13,787 bases of DNA, taken from positions 1 to 13,787 of the forward strand of contig JAISXM010000032.1 of assembly GCA_031270515.1 (NCBI GenBank), read 5' to 3'. The notes under the pieces are model-generated. The model did not search any database. It was given only the letters and a program-made list of their open reading frames with translations, and was not told where the DNA came from. Positions 7,395 to 13,787 of the stretch are shown piece by piece (the stretch's first letter is position 1; each line of letters begins with the position of its first letter). Origin of the DNA: Holosporales bacterium (lineage in GTDB: Bacteria; Pseudomonadota; Alphaproteobacteria; BNTO01). The position numbers were made by a program, and so were the translations under genes.

Positions 7395-8287
7395 CAGCGC
7401 GTTACATATCGGACGTATCCTATAACCTCATCATATTTAATAGGAGCAAGCGAAAGGTATGCATAGTTCCGTTCTTTGTTAAGGCATATAGCCTTTGTCG
7501 TTTGTTGATATTTAGCGCCATCATGGGTTGTCAACGTTTCTGTGCCAAGAAACAATGATGGATCTGGATACAGGAATCCTAAATTAGCGCATATTTTGGG
7601 AAAGGTTGCATCGTTTGCGGATTGTTCAGTTGTTTGCGTAGCGGATTGCTCAGCAGTTTGTTTAGTTGTTTGCGTAGCGGATTGCTCAGTTGTTTGCGTA
7701 GCGGATTGCGTAGTTGTTTGCGTAGCGGATTGCTCAGCAGTTTGTTCGGCCGTTTGCGTAGCAGGTTGTTTTGTCGTTTGGGATCGCAATTTTTGTTCAT
7801 CAAAAAATGCCTGCCAACCAACACACCTTTGCTCTTCGACGAACCTCGGACAGTTCCCTTGCTCGCCGGCCGCAATTGCAAGTCCATTTTTGAGGTACAA
7901 TATAATTCGAGTGCACCAAGGTTTGGCTTTGCACAATTCACCAAGCACGTTTCCCAATTCGGTCTCGTAAATTTCGGCCATATATGGCTTGTGGACTAAT
8001 TCCGTTCCATCATACTTAATGGCCGCAAATTCATTCCTAATTAAGCGCTCTAATTCTGTATGCGTATATTTTGTGTTTGCTTGAATAATGAAGTCTTTGA
8101 TGAACGAGTACATTTCTGCCACGGTTTCGCATCCTATGGGGGACGCGTCGATTCTTCTGGAATTGCTCGCATTTGGATTTGGTCTTTGAGTAACGTTAAT
8201 ATGTGTATCTGTACATGACGATAAATATAACGCCGCGAAAACTGTAACTGCGTTTGTACTTATTCGTTTCAACCTTTTTATAGTCAT
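7394..8287 (-). CDS. Putative lipoprotein with an SATQTTEQ repeat region, function unknown
   Basis: A 297-aa protein with a basic N-terminus (MTIKRLKRIST), a hydrophobic stretch and a lipobox-like LSSC with Cys25, so it is probably exported and lipid-anchored. Residues about 50-165 form one Cys-containing domain (YMAEIYETELGNVLGELCKAKPWC; GQGNCPRFVEEQRCVGW). Residues about 170-224 are a Gln/Thr/Ser/Ala repeat, and a second short domain closes the protein (FPKICANLGFLYPDPSLF; APIKYDEVIGYVRYV). I do not recognise the family. It starts 32 bp after rlmE on the same strand and is probably co-transcribed with frr and rlmE. Upstream GGAA is only a weak ribosome-binding site. The repeat probably forms a flexible linker between the two globular parts. 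Confidence 0.75.
   Translation of the reverse strand: MTIKRLKRISTNAVTVFAALYLSSCTDTHINVTQRPNPNASNSRRIDASPIGCETVAEMYSFIKDFIIQANTKYTHTELERLIRNEFAAIKYDGTELVHKPYMAEIYETELGNVLGELCKAKPWCTRIILYLKNGLAIAAGEQGNCPRFVEEQRCVGWQAFFDEQKLRSQTTKQPATQTAEQTAEQSATQTTTQSATQTTEQSATQTTKQTAEQSATQTTEQSANDATFPKICANLGFLYPDPSLFLGTETLTTHDGAKYQQTTKAICLNKERNYAYLSLAPIKYDEVIGYVRYVTR
7615..7780 (-). repeat. 24-bp in-frame tandem repeat in the lipoprotein gene
   Basis: Units of 24 bases encode the 8-residue repeat SATQTTEQ and variants (TAEQ, TTKQ, TTTQ). About six to seven units are seen. The period is a multiple of three and the units lack stops in other frames, which explains several long spurious frames over the region on both strands. 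Confidence 0.9.
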
Positions 8288-8319
8288 TCATACATTCCGT
8301 TTTAGCTGATTCCTTCCTG

Positions 8320-9096
8320 TTATTCCGTTCCATGCGGCGTTCCATGCGGTTCCGTTCCTTGCGGCGTTCCTTGCGGTTCCGTTCCCTGCGGTTCCGTTTC
8401 ATGCGGCGTTCCTTGCGGTTCCGTTCCAGCGTGACTCCATCTGCTCCCGCTTTCCTGCGGCTTCCTTCCAATTGCTACAAGGTACATCTCCGCCGAATCT
8501 GCTCGACTTGACGCAGGCTTAAAGTGCGACACCTTCCGAAATTTCTGCTTTAGCTCGCTCAACAACTCGTTCTCCGTTCCACCTCTGAGCACTTTTGCGA
8601 CCATATGTCCGCCAGGCAAAAGCACTTTGTCGCAAAAATCCGCTACACTCCGCACGAGTAGCGTGATCCTCAGCGCATCCACCGAGGGGATGCCGCACGC
8701 GGGCGCCGCCATGTCGCTGAGTACGACGTGGACGCCTTTGCCCCCCAGGCCGCCCAACAGCTGGGCTACGGTCTCTGGCTCTGTAAAGTCCCCTTTTATA
8801 AGTGCGACGTCGCCCACCGGCACGACGTTTTGCAAATCGACGCCGATGATTTGCCCTTTGCGCACTCGCTGAGCTACGACCTGCAGCCAGCCCCCGGGCG
8901 CGCATCCCAGGTCGACTACTACGTTAGTGGGCTTCAGCAGCTGAAATTTGTCATCAATTTCGATCAATTTGAAGGCGGATCTTGCGCGATATCCGTCCTT
9001 TTTGGCTTGCGCTACGTACGGGTCAGTCAATTGGCGGGTAAGCCATGCTCGTGATGAATTCGTGCGCTTCTTTTTGTTTTTTAGTAGGGATACCAT
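8320..9096 (-). CDS. rlmE: 23S rRNA (uridine2552-2'-O)-methyltransferase RlmE
   Basis: RlmE (FtsJ/RrmJ) uses S-adenosylmethionine to methylate the 2'-O of U2552 in the A-loop of 23S rRNA, a late step in 50S assembly. The SAM-binding motif VVDLGCAPGGW is at residues 60-70. The catalytic K-D-K-E tetrad is intact: Lys43 (SAFKLIEID), Asp128 (VLSDMAAP), Lys168 (MVAKVLRGG) and Glu203 (SADSAEMYL-type motif, here RADSAEMYLVA). After about residue 212 the normal protein should end, but about 45 extra residues follow, made of GTEPQGTPH-type repeats. I take ATG 9096 as the start; an in-frame GTG at 9105 is also possible, and neither has a clear ribosome-binding site. The gene lies 22 bp after frr on the same strand. 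Confidence 0.94.
   Translation of the reverse strand: MVSLLKNKKKRTNSSRAWLTRQLTDPYVAQAKKDGYRARSAFKLIEIDDKFQLLKPTNVVVDLGCAPGGWLQVVAQRVRKGQIIGVDLQNVVPVGDVALIKGDFTEPETVAQLLGGLGGKGVHVVLSDMAAPACGIPSVDALRITLLVRSVADFCDKVLLPGGHMVAKVLRGGTENELLSELKQKFRKVSHFKPASSRADSAEMYLVAIGRKPQESGSRWSHAGTEPQGTPHETEPQGTEPQGTPQGTEPHGTPHGTE
8323..8431 (-). repeat. 27-bp repeat encoding a (GTEPxGTPx)n tail on RlmE
   Basis: The last roughly 36 codons of rlmE are built from a 9-aa unit, GTEPQGTPQ / GTEPHGTPH, with one variant HETEPQ step. At DNA level the + strand shows alternating GCGGTTCCGTTCC and GCGGCGTTCC blocks. The repeat runs up to the TAA stop, and a degraded trace continues a few bases beyond it. Confidence 0.85.
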
Positions 9097-9118
9097 ATTA
9101 TACACAACAATATTTTTA

Positions 9119-9688
9119 TTATACTGCCATAATATCCTTCTGCTTCTTATCCAGCGCTACATCTACGTTCTTCACATGGCAATCCGTAATTTTTTGAATT
9201 TCGTCCCCTAAGCGATGCTCATCATCTTCCGTTAATACTCCACTTTTTTGGTTCTTTTTAATCCAGTCCATTGCATCCCTTCTAACGTTGCGAATTGCTA
9301 CTCTCGTTTCTTCGGCGTACTTCGCTGCAATTTTACTTAACTCTACGCGTCGCTCCTCCGTCAGTGGCGGCATAGGGATGCGAATATTTTGTCCCTCAGA
9401 CGACGGGTTCAGTCCTAAGTCTGACTCCCGGATGGCCTTTTCTACGGCTTTTACTGCGCTTTTATCCCACACTTGTATAACAAGTGTTCGCGCATCCGGG
9501 GCTGAAACGGTGCCCACTTGCTGGAGTGGAACAAGCGACGAATACACGTCCACCCGAATTGGATCCAATAACGATGTGGATGCTCTGTTTGTGCGAATGC
9601 CCTGAAATTCTTGAGCGAGCGCATCTTCCGACGCGCACATGCGAGCATCAAAATCGGACAACCTTGGATCGATTTGTTCTTTAGACAT
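9119..9688 (-). CDS. frr: Ribosome recycling factor
   Basis: RRF works with EF-G to split post-termination ribosomes. The 189-aa length is normal for the family (about 185 aa). Family landmarks are present along the whole length: FQGIRTNRASTSLLDPIRVDVY, VSAPDARTLVIQVWDKSAVKAVEKAI, DLGLNPSSEGQNIRIPMPPLTEERRVEL, and the C-terminal helix RRDAMDWIKKNQKSG...EDDEHRLGDEIQKITD. The ATG is preceded by GAGG three bases upstream, a rather close ribosome-binding site. In many alphaproteobacteria frr follows pyrH; here it follows flotillin by 80 bp and precedes rlmE, so the local order is rearranged. Confidence 0.97.
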   Translation of the reverse strand: MSKEQIDPRLSDFDARMCASEDALAQEFQGIRTNRASTSLLDPIRVDVYSSLVPLQQVGTVSAPDARTLVIQVWDKSAVKAVEKAIRESDLGLNPSSEGQNIRIPMPPLTEERRVELSKIAAKYAEETRVAIRNVRRDAMDWIKKNQKSGVLTEDDEHRLGDEIQKITDCHVKNVDVALDKKQKDIMAV

Positions 9689-9768
9689 AAAACCTCGTTG
9701 GTATTACCTTCGACTGTAATCATGTTACCTTATTACAATTCGAGACGCATATAAAAACTGAACACATA

Positions 9769-11109
9769 TTATTCCTTCCCCTTCTCTGTTTTTGTTGCCG
9801 TCGAAGCTGGTGCAATTTTCCCCAACATCTCTGGCAGCTCAACTCCGGCAAGCTTTGCTATCTCTTGCATTGGCGGAATAGCACGAACCAAATCTCTCAT
9901 AAAATTTGCCGTCGTGCTGCCATTTGCGCCACCAGCACCCCCGTCCCAAACAGTAATCTTGTCAAATTTTATATTCCGAATCGCCTCTACCTGAATCGCC
10001 GCAATATGCTCTATTTTCTCAACCATGAGCAAGCTTGTCGCCAACTCAGGAACGTCTGCGCACACGGAAATCAATTGCTGATACCCCAACGCCTTCGCCT
10101 CCAACACGGCTCGGACGCCTTCCGCCTCCGCAAAATATTTAGCTTTAATTGCTTCTGCTTCACCAAACGCAATGCGTTTCACTTTTTCAGCTTCGGCATC
10201 TGCCATTACTTGTATTTTGAGCTTTTCGACTTCCTGTCTAGTTAACTCTTCTTTCTTTAACTTTGCCTCTTCTTTTTCCTTCTGAGCGATTAATATGTCA
10301 CGCTCAGCATTGGCCTTGGCGACCTCTCCAACTTTTAGTGCCGACGCCTGTTTTACCGAAAGCTCCGCATTGTATTGAGCGATATTCGCTCTTGCCGTGT
10401 TTTCCCCTTCGATTGACTCCGCCTCGAATGCGGCAACCTGTATGCGCTGTAGCTTAGAGGCTTCCGCTTCCCCGATCGTCCCCATTTTTTGTTGGTGTGC
10501 CACCTCTACTTTTGCTTGGTTAATCGCCTCAGCCGCAGCCTTCTTCCCTATAGCCTCTATGTACCCAGATTCATCCGTAATATCCCGAATGTTTACATTA
10601 ATGACCTCAAGTCCTATTTTGTTTAGCTCTAAGTCTACGTTTGCATTAATTTGTTCCAAAAACTTTTCACGATCCTGGTTTATTTCTTCAATGGAAAGTG
10701 TTGCAAGTACAAGACGCAATTGCCCCAATATAATATCGTTCGCATGTGCAATAACTTCTTCTCGCTCCATATCCAAAAGGCGTTCCGCTGCGTTCTGCAT
10801 TAATTCTGGACGAGTCGCAATCCCAAATGTAAATGTTGCAGGAACGTTGACTCGAATATTCTTTTTGGACAGAGCTCCCTTCAGGTCGACTTCTGTTGTC
10901 ATTGGTTCCAACGAAAGGTACGCCGCGCCTTGAACTAGTGGCAAAACAAACGTTCCGCCCCCATGAATACATTTTGCGGTTTTTTCTCCTCCGATATTCC
11001 CGAATACGACCAATACTTTGTTTGACGGACATCTTTTATATCGCCGAGCAATAAAAATCAATACGCCAAACAGGATCAGGCCTGCCACACACACCAGAGG
11101 AACGAACAT
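9769..11109 (-). CDS. Flotillin-like SPFH/band 7 membrane protein
   Basis: A 446-aa flotillin-type scaffold. It has an N-terminal membrane segment (about 3-22), an SPFH/band 7 domain (about 28-190), a long Ala/Glu/Lys-rich coiled coil (about 190-340, e.g. AEAEKVKRIAFGEAEAIKAKYFAEAEGVRAVLEAKA) and the typical flotillin tail ITVWDGGAGGANGSTTANFMRDLVRAIPPMQEIAKLAGVELPE. Such proteins assemble into membrane microdomains and affect membrane fluidity and protein sorting. The start is ATG at 11109: its A is the last base of the TAA stop of the upstream gene (TAATG), which indicates translational coupling. An upstream GTG at 11115 is less likely. A partner NfeD-type gene directly upstream is the usual arrangement for bacterial flotillins. 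Confidence 0.93.
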   Translation of the reverse strand: MFVPLVCVAGLILFGVLIFIARRYKRCPSNKVLVVFGNIGGEKTAKCIHGGGTFVLPLVQGAAYLSLEPMTTEVDLKGALSKKNIRVNVPATFTFGIATRPELMQNAAERLLDMEREEVIAHANDIILGQLRLVLATLSIEEINQDREKFLEQINANVDLELNKIGLEVINVNIRDITDESGYIEAIGKKAAAEAINQAKVEVAHQQKMGTIGEAEASKLQRIQVAAFEAESIEGENTARANIAQYNAELSVKQASALKVGEVAKANAERDILIAQKEKEEAKLKKEELTRQEVEKLKIQVMADAEAEKVKRIAFGEAEAIKAKYFAEAEGVRAVLEAKALGYQQLISVCADVPELATSLLMVEKIEHIAAIQVEAIRNIKFDKITVWDGGAGGANGSTTANFMRDLVRAIPPMQEIAKLAGVELPEMLGKIAPASTATKTEKGKE

Positions 11110-11726
11110 TAACACTTTGGATCTCCATCGTTTGTAGGTTTAACCACCCCCAGTATACCATCTTTTACAGAAACAACTCGCACCGACTGAAATGACTCAA
11201 TTTGTTCCGATGTCAGATTTTCTGCATCACATATCGACAACTTTCCGTTAAATTTTGCGCGTACTTTTCCTTGCCCATTTGGTTGAAAGCGAGTGTACGT
11301 GGTGCATACTTGCCCAATTGTCGACTCCAAATTGACACGTGGGATTTTTTCAAGTTTGCGGGCTGAAAACATCAATCCAACGTACAACGCAAAGCAAACG
11401 CAACCGCCTAATATGGAAAAGATGAGCACATAGGCCGAGTGAATATTGGAGCTCATGCCGACAACTCCAATCCACCCAAACCCCATGAGAAATGACAAAA
11501 TCGACTGTAACGAAACGAATGTGAACGAATGGTCTACCCCATCGACGTCAACATCAACGTCAACATCGGCGTCGCCCATGCCTTCCAACAATAGCTTCAA
11601 CACAAACAACGCAGTTGCAGCAAACGCAATAATTGCATAGGAACGCTGCCCAGTTAAAAGCATCATTGAGTCCAATAGGTACTGGCCGATTTTTGTAATA
11701 TACTGCGGAAAATCCATGCTAAACAT
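11109..11726 (-). CDS. NfeD/YqiJ-like membrane protein with C-terminal OB-fold, flotillin partner
   Basis: From ATG 11726 the protein is 205 aa. Three hydrophobic stretches are visible: SYAIIAFAATALFVLKLLL, FVSLQSILSFLMGFGWIGVVG and AYVLIFSILGGCVCFALYVGLMF. An acidic GDADVDVDVDVDG run lies between the first two, and a soluble C-terminal part of about 75 aa (VNLESTIGQVCTTYTRFQPNGQGKVRAKFNGK) resembles the OB-fold of NfeD-type proteins. The acidic Asp-Val run is a habit of this flotillin-associated family. ATG 11726 has GGCAGG about 5 bases upstream; an earlier in-frame TTG at 11741 is less likely. The gene overlaps flotillin by one base. The role is presumed to be support of the flotillin scaffold. 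The 198 bp upstream to the KGG gene show no other gene; a TATATA lies near 11773-11780 but no convincing -35 box. Confidence 0.82.
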   Translation of the reverse strand: MFSMDFPQYITKIGQYLLDSMMLLTGQRSYAIIAFAATALFVLKLLLEGMGDADVDVDVDVDGVDHSFTFVSLQSILSFLMGFGWIGVVGMSSNIHSAYVLIFSILGGCVCFALYVGLMFSARKLEKIPRVNLESTIGQVCTTYTRFQPNGQGKVRAKFNGKLSICDAENLTSEQIESFQSVRVVSVKDGILGVVKPTNDGDPKC

Positions 11727-11924
11727 AACGCCTGCCGTCAAAATTGCCCATTTACTTGTTGTCTCAATCGTACCATATATAGTCTTTCTTCTTTATCAGT
11801 AATGCACGCGCCCTCATCGCTCTTATGCATAAGGCTTCGTGTAACATCTCCTATTATTACGATAGCACTAGTTATACTTATTTTCAAGTGGATTATAGGC
11901 AGTCAGTATAAATTTATAAAACCA

Positions 11925-12368
11925 TCAACTCCTCTTCGTCGCTTTTTCCCTGTGACTCAGCCCGCCCATGCGCCCCATTGCGACAAACTCCCCGTGGCTC
12001 ATCTGGGTCGCGCGCACCCGTCCGCCTTTGCGCCCCAGGGTTACGTAGCCCCCTTGCTCCACCTGCATCGCCCTCCTGCGCCCGCCAAGGCGAGCAATCT
12101 CGCAAACTTTATCCTTCGGCATCGCCGCAAAACCACGCAGCGTTTTACTCACGCTAATTAACTTTTCATTAGAGTTCTTTCGTAACTCTTCAGAATCAAT
12201 TTTTCGGTTCGTCGGTTCGGTGCTCGAATGCTCATGTACATCTGAGTACACTCCGCTTCTGCGCTCCGCGCCTCCTGCCGAAAAACTCGATTCTGAAGGT
12301 TTCGAAGGAACTCTATTATCTTTATTCGTCGCAGACACAATATATTCTCCAAGAATAGGACGTCGCAT
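11925..12368 (-). CDS. KGG-repeat (GsiB/con-10 type) stress-like protein with an embedded palindromic element
   Basis: A 147-aa protein from ATG 12368; a TTG at 12392 is an alternative, and no clear ribosome-binding site is seen for either. The C-terminal half carries the bacterial KGG stress motifs: RGFAAMPKDKVCEIARLGGRRRA, GGYVTLGRKGGRVRATQ and GEFVAMGRMGG, each a short helix ending in a Gly-Gly turn. Proteins with this motif (PF10685 type) are hydrophilic and tied to general or desiccation stress. The N-terminal half is polar and without recognisable motif. About 50 of its codons (residues about 18-67) are encoded by a palindromic DNA segment; without it the protein would be about 97 aa, nearer the usual small size. 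The gap upstream to the DciA-like gene (12369-12594) shows no supportable gene. Confidence 0.72.
   Translation of the reverse strand: MRRPILGEYIVSATNKDNRVPSKPSESSFSAGGAERRSGVYSDVHEHSSTEPTNRKIDSEELRKNSNEKLISVSKTLRGFAAMPKDKVCEIARLGGRRRAMQVEQGGYVTLGRKGGRVRATQMSHGEFVAMGRMGGLSHREKATKRS
12168..12317. repeat. 150-bp palindromic element inside the KGG-protein gene
   Basis: Two 40-base arms, 12168-12207 and 12278-12317, are imperfect inverted repeats: about 35 of 41 aligned columns agree, with two 1-base gaps. Shared blocks, read on one strand, are CCGAAAAA, GATTCTGAAG, CGAA and GAACTCTA. A 70-base centre separates them. The whole is 150 bp, a multiple of three, and reads through in frame on the - strand. 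The outer arm sequence recurs at 6216-6234. The arrangement resembles in-frame palindromic elements known from Rickettsia. Confidence 0.7.
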
Positions 12369-12594
12369 TCGTCGCCCAACCACCAGTTGCAATTTAACAA
12401 AAGCATGGGGCGCGAATGAAGGCGAAAGGAATAAATTGCGACAACCGTAAGTTGAAAAATCGCATTACCGTCCTCAGGGTTGTGGAGGCACGACTGTGGC
12501 GCGATTTCGTTTCATTGGCGTTGTATAGCAAATGTTCGCATGATTCGCGCTTGTACTTTCGCTTGTATCTGTTTGGGGGAAATCGTCAGTCTTT

Positions 12595-13119
12595 TTACTG
12601 ATTTTTATACTTTTCGATCGACGCGTTTAGCCTCAATAGCGCCTCCGACAAAGGCGCGTATTCCGGCAAGTCCTCTGGCACGATTCCTCCGTCAGACGCG
12701 TTCGCATTTTGTGCGACATCGCCGGTGTGCGCGTCTGTGCGAACGTTGGCGGCGTGCTGGGGCGTGCGAACGTCGTTGCTGTCCACGAAATCGTCCACAA
12801 AGCGAATGGTTTCGATGGCGGAGTTCCCGATGTATTGCCGGATTCGCTCAATCAACTGAGGCGTGACGTAGGCCAGCTGCGTCGCCGTGGACCTTGACGC
12901 GCCCACGTATAAGCAGCAGTGGGGGGTTTTGCCTGACACACGTATGGGGCGACACATGCTGCCGTACCGGGGGCCGACGATTTTGCTCCAGTCCAAAATT
13001 AAGCCTGCATAAAAAAATCCGCTCTTTTTGTAGGCCGGAGCTACGACTTTGCGCAGGTGGGCGCCGAGCGTGGGGATTTCCGGGTAGACGGTAGTGGGGA
13101 TTGTTGTTGGCTTGGTCAT
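12595..13119 (-). CDS. DUF721 / DciA-like protein
   Basis: A 174-aa protein matching the alphaproteobacterial DUF721 pattern. LDWSKIVGPRYGSMCRPIRVSG (about 42-63) gives the family W-x-x-IVG and CRP core. CLYVGASRSTATQLAYVTPQLIERIRQYIGNSAIETIRFVDD (about 69-110) covers the strand-helix-strand end of the domain, and LSEALLRLNASIEKYKNQ is the short C-terminal helix often seen in this group. DciA is the replicative helicase (DnaB) loader or operator in most bacteria; whether this copy does that is inference from the family. Between core and tail lies a polar linker (about 113-150). The gene is on the - strand, and the palindromic element at 13166-13424 lies 46 bp upstream of its ATG, so its promoter may be inside or next to that element. 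Confidence 0.8.
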   Translation of the reverse strand: MTKPTTIPTTVYPEIPTLGAHLRKVVAPAYKKSGFFYAGLILDWSKIVGPRYGSMCRPIRVSGKTPHCCLYVGASRSTATQLAYVTPQLIERIRQYIGNSAIETIRFVDDFVDSNDVRTPQHAANVRTDAHTGDVAQNANASDGGIVPEDLPEYAPLSEALLRLNASIEKYKNQ

Positions 13120-13165
13120 GCTTTTTCACTCATGCTTTTTAACTTTGTGGATGAGCCTAAATATA

Positions 13166-13424
13166 CCTGCCCATAAAGACAATTTGAATTTTTATTCTCA
13201 CCGAAGCCTTATAATACAACGATCTTCAAATCGTTTGTTATGGGGATCCGGTAGATGTGGCGGGTTCGCATAATAAATGGCTTGAAGTTCGTAGCTTGAA
13301 GTTCGTAACTTGAAGTTCGTAATTGATCAATGTGTGCGCCGTGTCTACATAATAAACGATTTGAAAGTCTTTGTTGATAACGGTTTTTATATGGATAAAA
13401 ATTCAAATTGTTTTTATGGGAAGG
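13166..13424. mobile_element. 259-bp MITE-like palindromic element
   Basis: Ends 13166-13195 and 13395-13424 are inverted repeats with 28 of 30 matches; the core, 13180-13195 against 13395-13410, is a perfect 16. The pairing continues without gaps to a second strong block, 13225-13242 against 13348-13365 (17 of 18), so each arm is about 77 bp with roughly 75% identity overall. The 105-bp centre contains three 14-bp tandem repeats. There is no open frame that could be a transposase, and no convincing target-site duplication. A partial copy lies at 7356-7394. A non-autonomous mobile element or a structured RNA/regulatory palindrome both fit. Confidence 0.65.
13281..13322 (+). repeat. Three 14-bp direct repeats
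   Basis: CTTGAAGTTCGTAG (13281-13294) is followed by two copies of CTTGAAGTTCGTAA (13295-13308 and 13309-13322). They sit in the centre of the palindromic element. A CATAATAAATGGCTTGAAG block just before them is a third variant of the CATAAyAAAcGATTTGAA motif found in both arms. Iteron-like function cannot be excluded, but slippage is the simpler reading. Confidence 0.8.
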
Positions 13425-13677
13425 AGGCTGTGTTTATATAGTAAGGAGTCGATGATGTAAAGTTTTTAGGAGAATTTGTCAACGCAATTTAGAAATGTCC
13501 TCCTGCTGCGAATTCTTTTCGTGATTGGATACAACCGATGCTTTGGTGTCACAATATAAAAAAAGTTGAGGAATTAATTTGGCAAAAGTGGTTGCATTAT
13601 TAACTTTTGCAATGACATGATTATATATAGCCGATGCGTCTTTTTTCGCACGCCCCCTGGGTGGGTGGGGTTTAGGG
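13425..13677. other. AT-rich intergenic region without a recognisable gene
   Basis: No supportable gene is seen in about 250 bases. A stem of 8 bp, GCAAAAGT (13582-13589) with ACTTTTGC (13603-13610), has a 13-base loop but no following T-tract on either strand. A TATATA at 13622-13629 has only a weak upstream TTAACT. A G-rich stretch, GGGTGGGTGGGG (13659-13670), precedes the reading frame that begins at 13678. Confidence 0.5.
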
Positions 13678-13787
13678 ATGGCATCCTATCACAAAAAGGT
13701 TAAAAAAACGTTAATAGCTCGAGATTTTGAAATATTTGTCGCGTATTTTAGAGAAGAGGTGAGTTTATATTTTTGTAAGATTGTGGC
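13678..13787 (+). CDS. Possible start of a gene running off the window
   Basis: From ATG 13678 the frame stays open for 36 codons to the window end, giving a basic N-terminus MASYHKKVKKTLIARDFEIF. A G-rich GGTGGGG about 7 bases upstream could serve as a ribosome-binding site. It is too short to assign a family, and it could be a chance open frame in AT-rich DNA. Confidence 0.3.
   Translation, partial: MASYHKKVKKTLIARDFEIFVAYFREEVSLYFCKIV

Noticed and set aside
7615..7780. Repeat array as a possible CRISPR
   Set aside because: Units are directly adjacent with no unique spacers and encode a periodic peptide within a longer coding frame.
7542..7999. Long + strand frames rich in Cys/Val or Leu/Arg over the lipoprotein gene
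   Set aside because: They are by-products of the 24-bp repeat, whose units lack stops in several frames; the - strand frame has a lipobox and domains.
11802..12161. + strand frame of 119 aa opposite the KGG gene
   Set aside because: The - strand frame encodes recognisable KGG motifs over the same DNA.
12416..12601. + strand frame of 61 aa between the KGG and DciA-like genes
   Set aside because: No recognisable motif, no good ribosome-binding site and no conserved context; likely chance.
13209..13406. 65-aa - strand frame inside the palindromic element
   Set aside because: It coincides with the inverted repeat and 14-bp repeats, has no motif, and its openness is explained by repeat structure.

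Overview
The window looks like a piece of an alphaproteobacterial chromosome. YidC, RlmE, ribosome recycling factor, an AddA-type helicase and a DUF721/DciA-like protein all read like alphaproteobacterial versions. A moderate G+C content, several short and modified housekeeping proteins, and a BspA-like leucine-rich-repeat protein suggest a host-associated lineage such as Holosporales or Rickettsiales relatives. That placement is an inference from protein character and was not tested by a search.

Layout. The left part is on the + strand: the 3' end of a BspA-like LRR gene (2-1369), yidC (1536-3407), and an addA-like helicase gene that stops before its nuclease domain (3532-6183). Everything from 6269 to 13119 is on the - strand. 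In order of transcription it is: a DUF721/DciA-like gene, a KGG-repeat stress-type gene, an NfeD/YqiJ-like membrane gene coupled to a flotillin gene, frr, rlmE, a repeat-bearing lipoprotein gene and mltG. The two halves converge at about 6.2 kb. The last 650 bp (13120-13787) has no complete gene. It holds a 259-bp palindromic, MITE-like element and the start of a + strand reading frame that leaves the window.

Functions. Most genes are housekeeping: membrane protein insertion (YidC), recombinational repair (AddA-like), ribosome recycling (Frr), 23S rRNA methylation (RlmE), septal peptidoglycan processing (MltG) and probably helicase loading (DciA-like). Flotillin and NfeD form a membrane-microdomain pair. 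The LRR protein and the lipoprotein are the likely surface or lineage-specific parts.

Repeats are the most striking feature. First, short in-frame tandem repeats occur in many of the genes: 138 bp in the LRR gene, 33 bp in yidC, 12 bp in addA, 9 bp at the end of mltG, 24 bp in the lipoprotein gene and 27 bp at the end of rlmE. Second, there are palindromic elements. A 150-bp inverted-repeat segment sits in frame inside the KGG-protein gene, in the manner of Rickettsia palindromic elements, and a fragment of its arm lies just after the truncated addA. The separate 259-bp element upstream of dciA has a partial copy between the lipoprotein gene and mltG. I see no complete novel multi-gene system, tRNA, rRNA or CRISPR array. 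No strong intrinsic terminators were found; promoters are not called because candidate boxes were weak.
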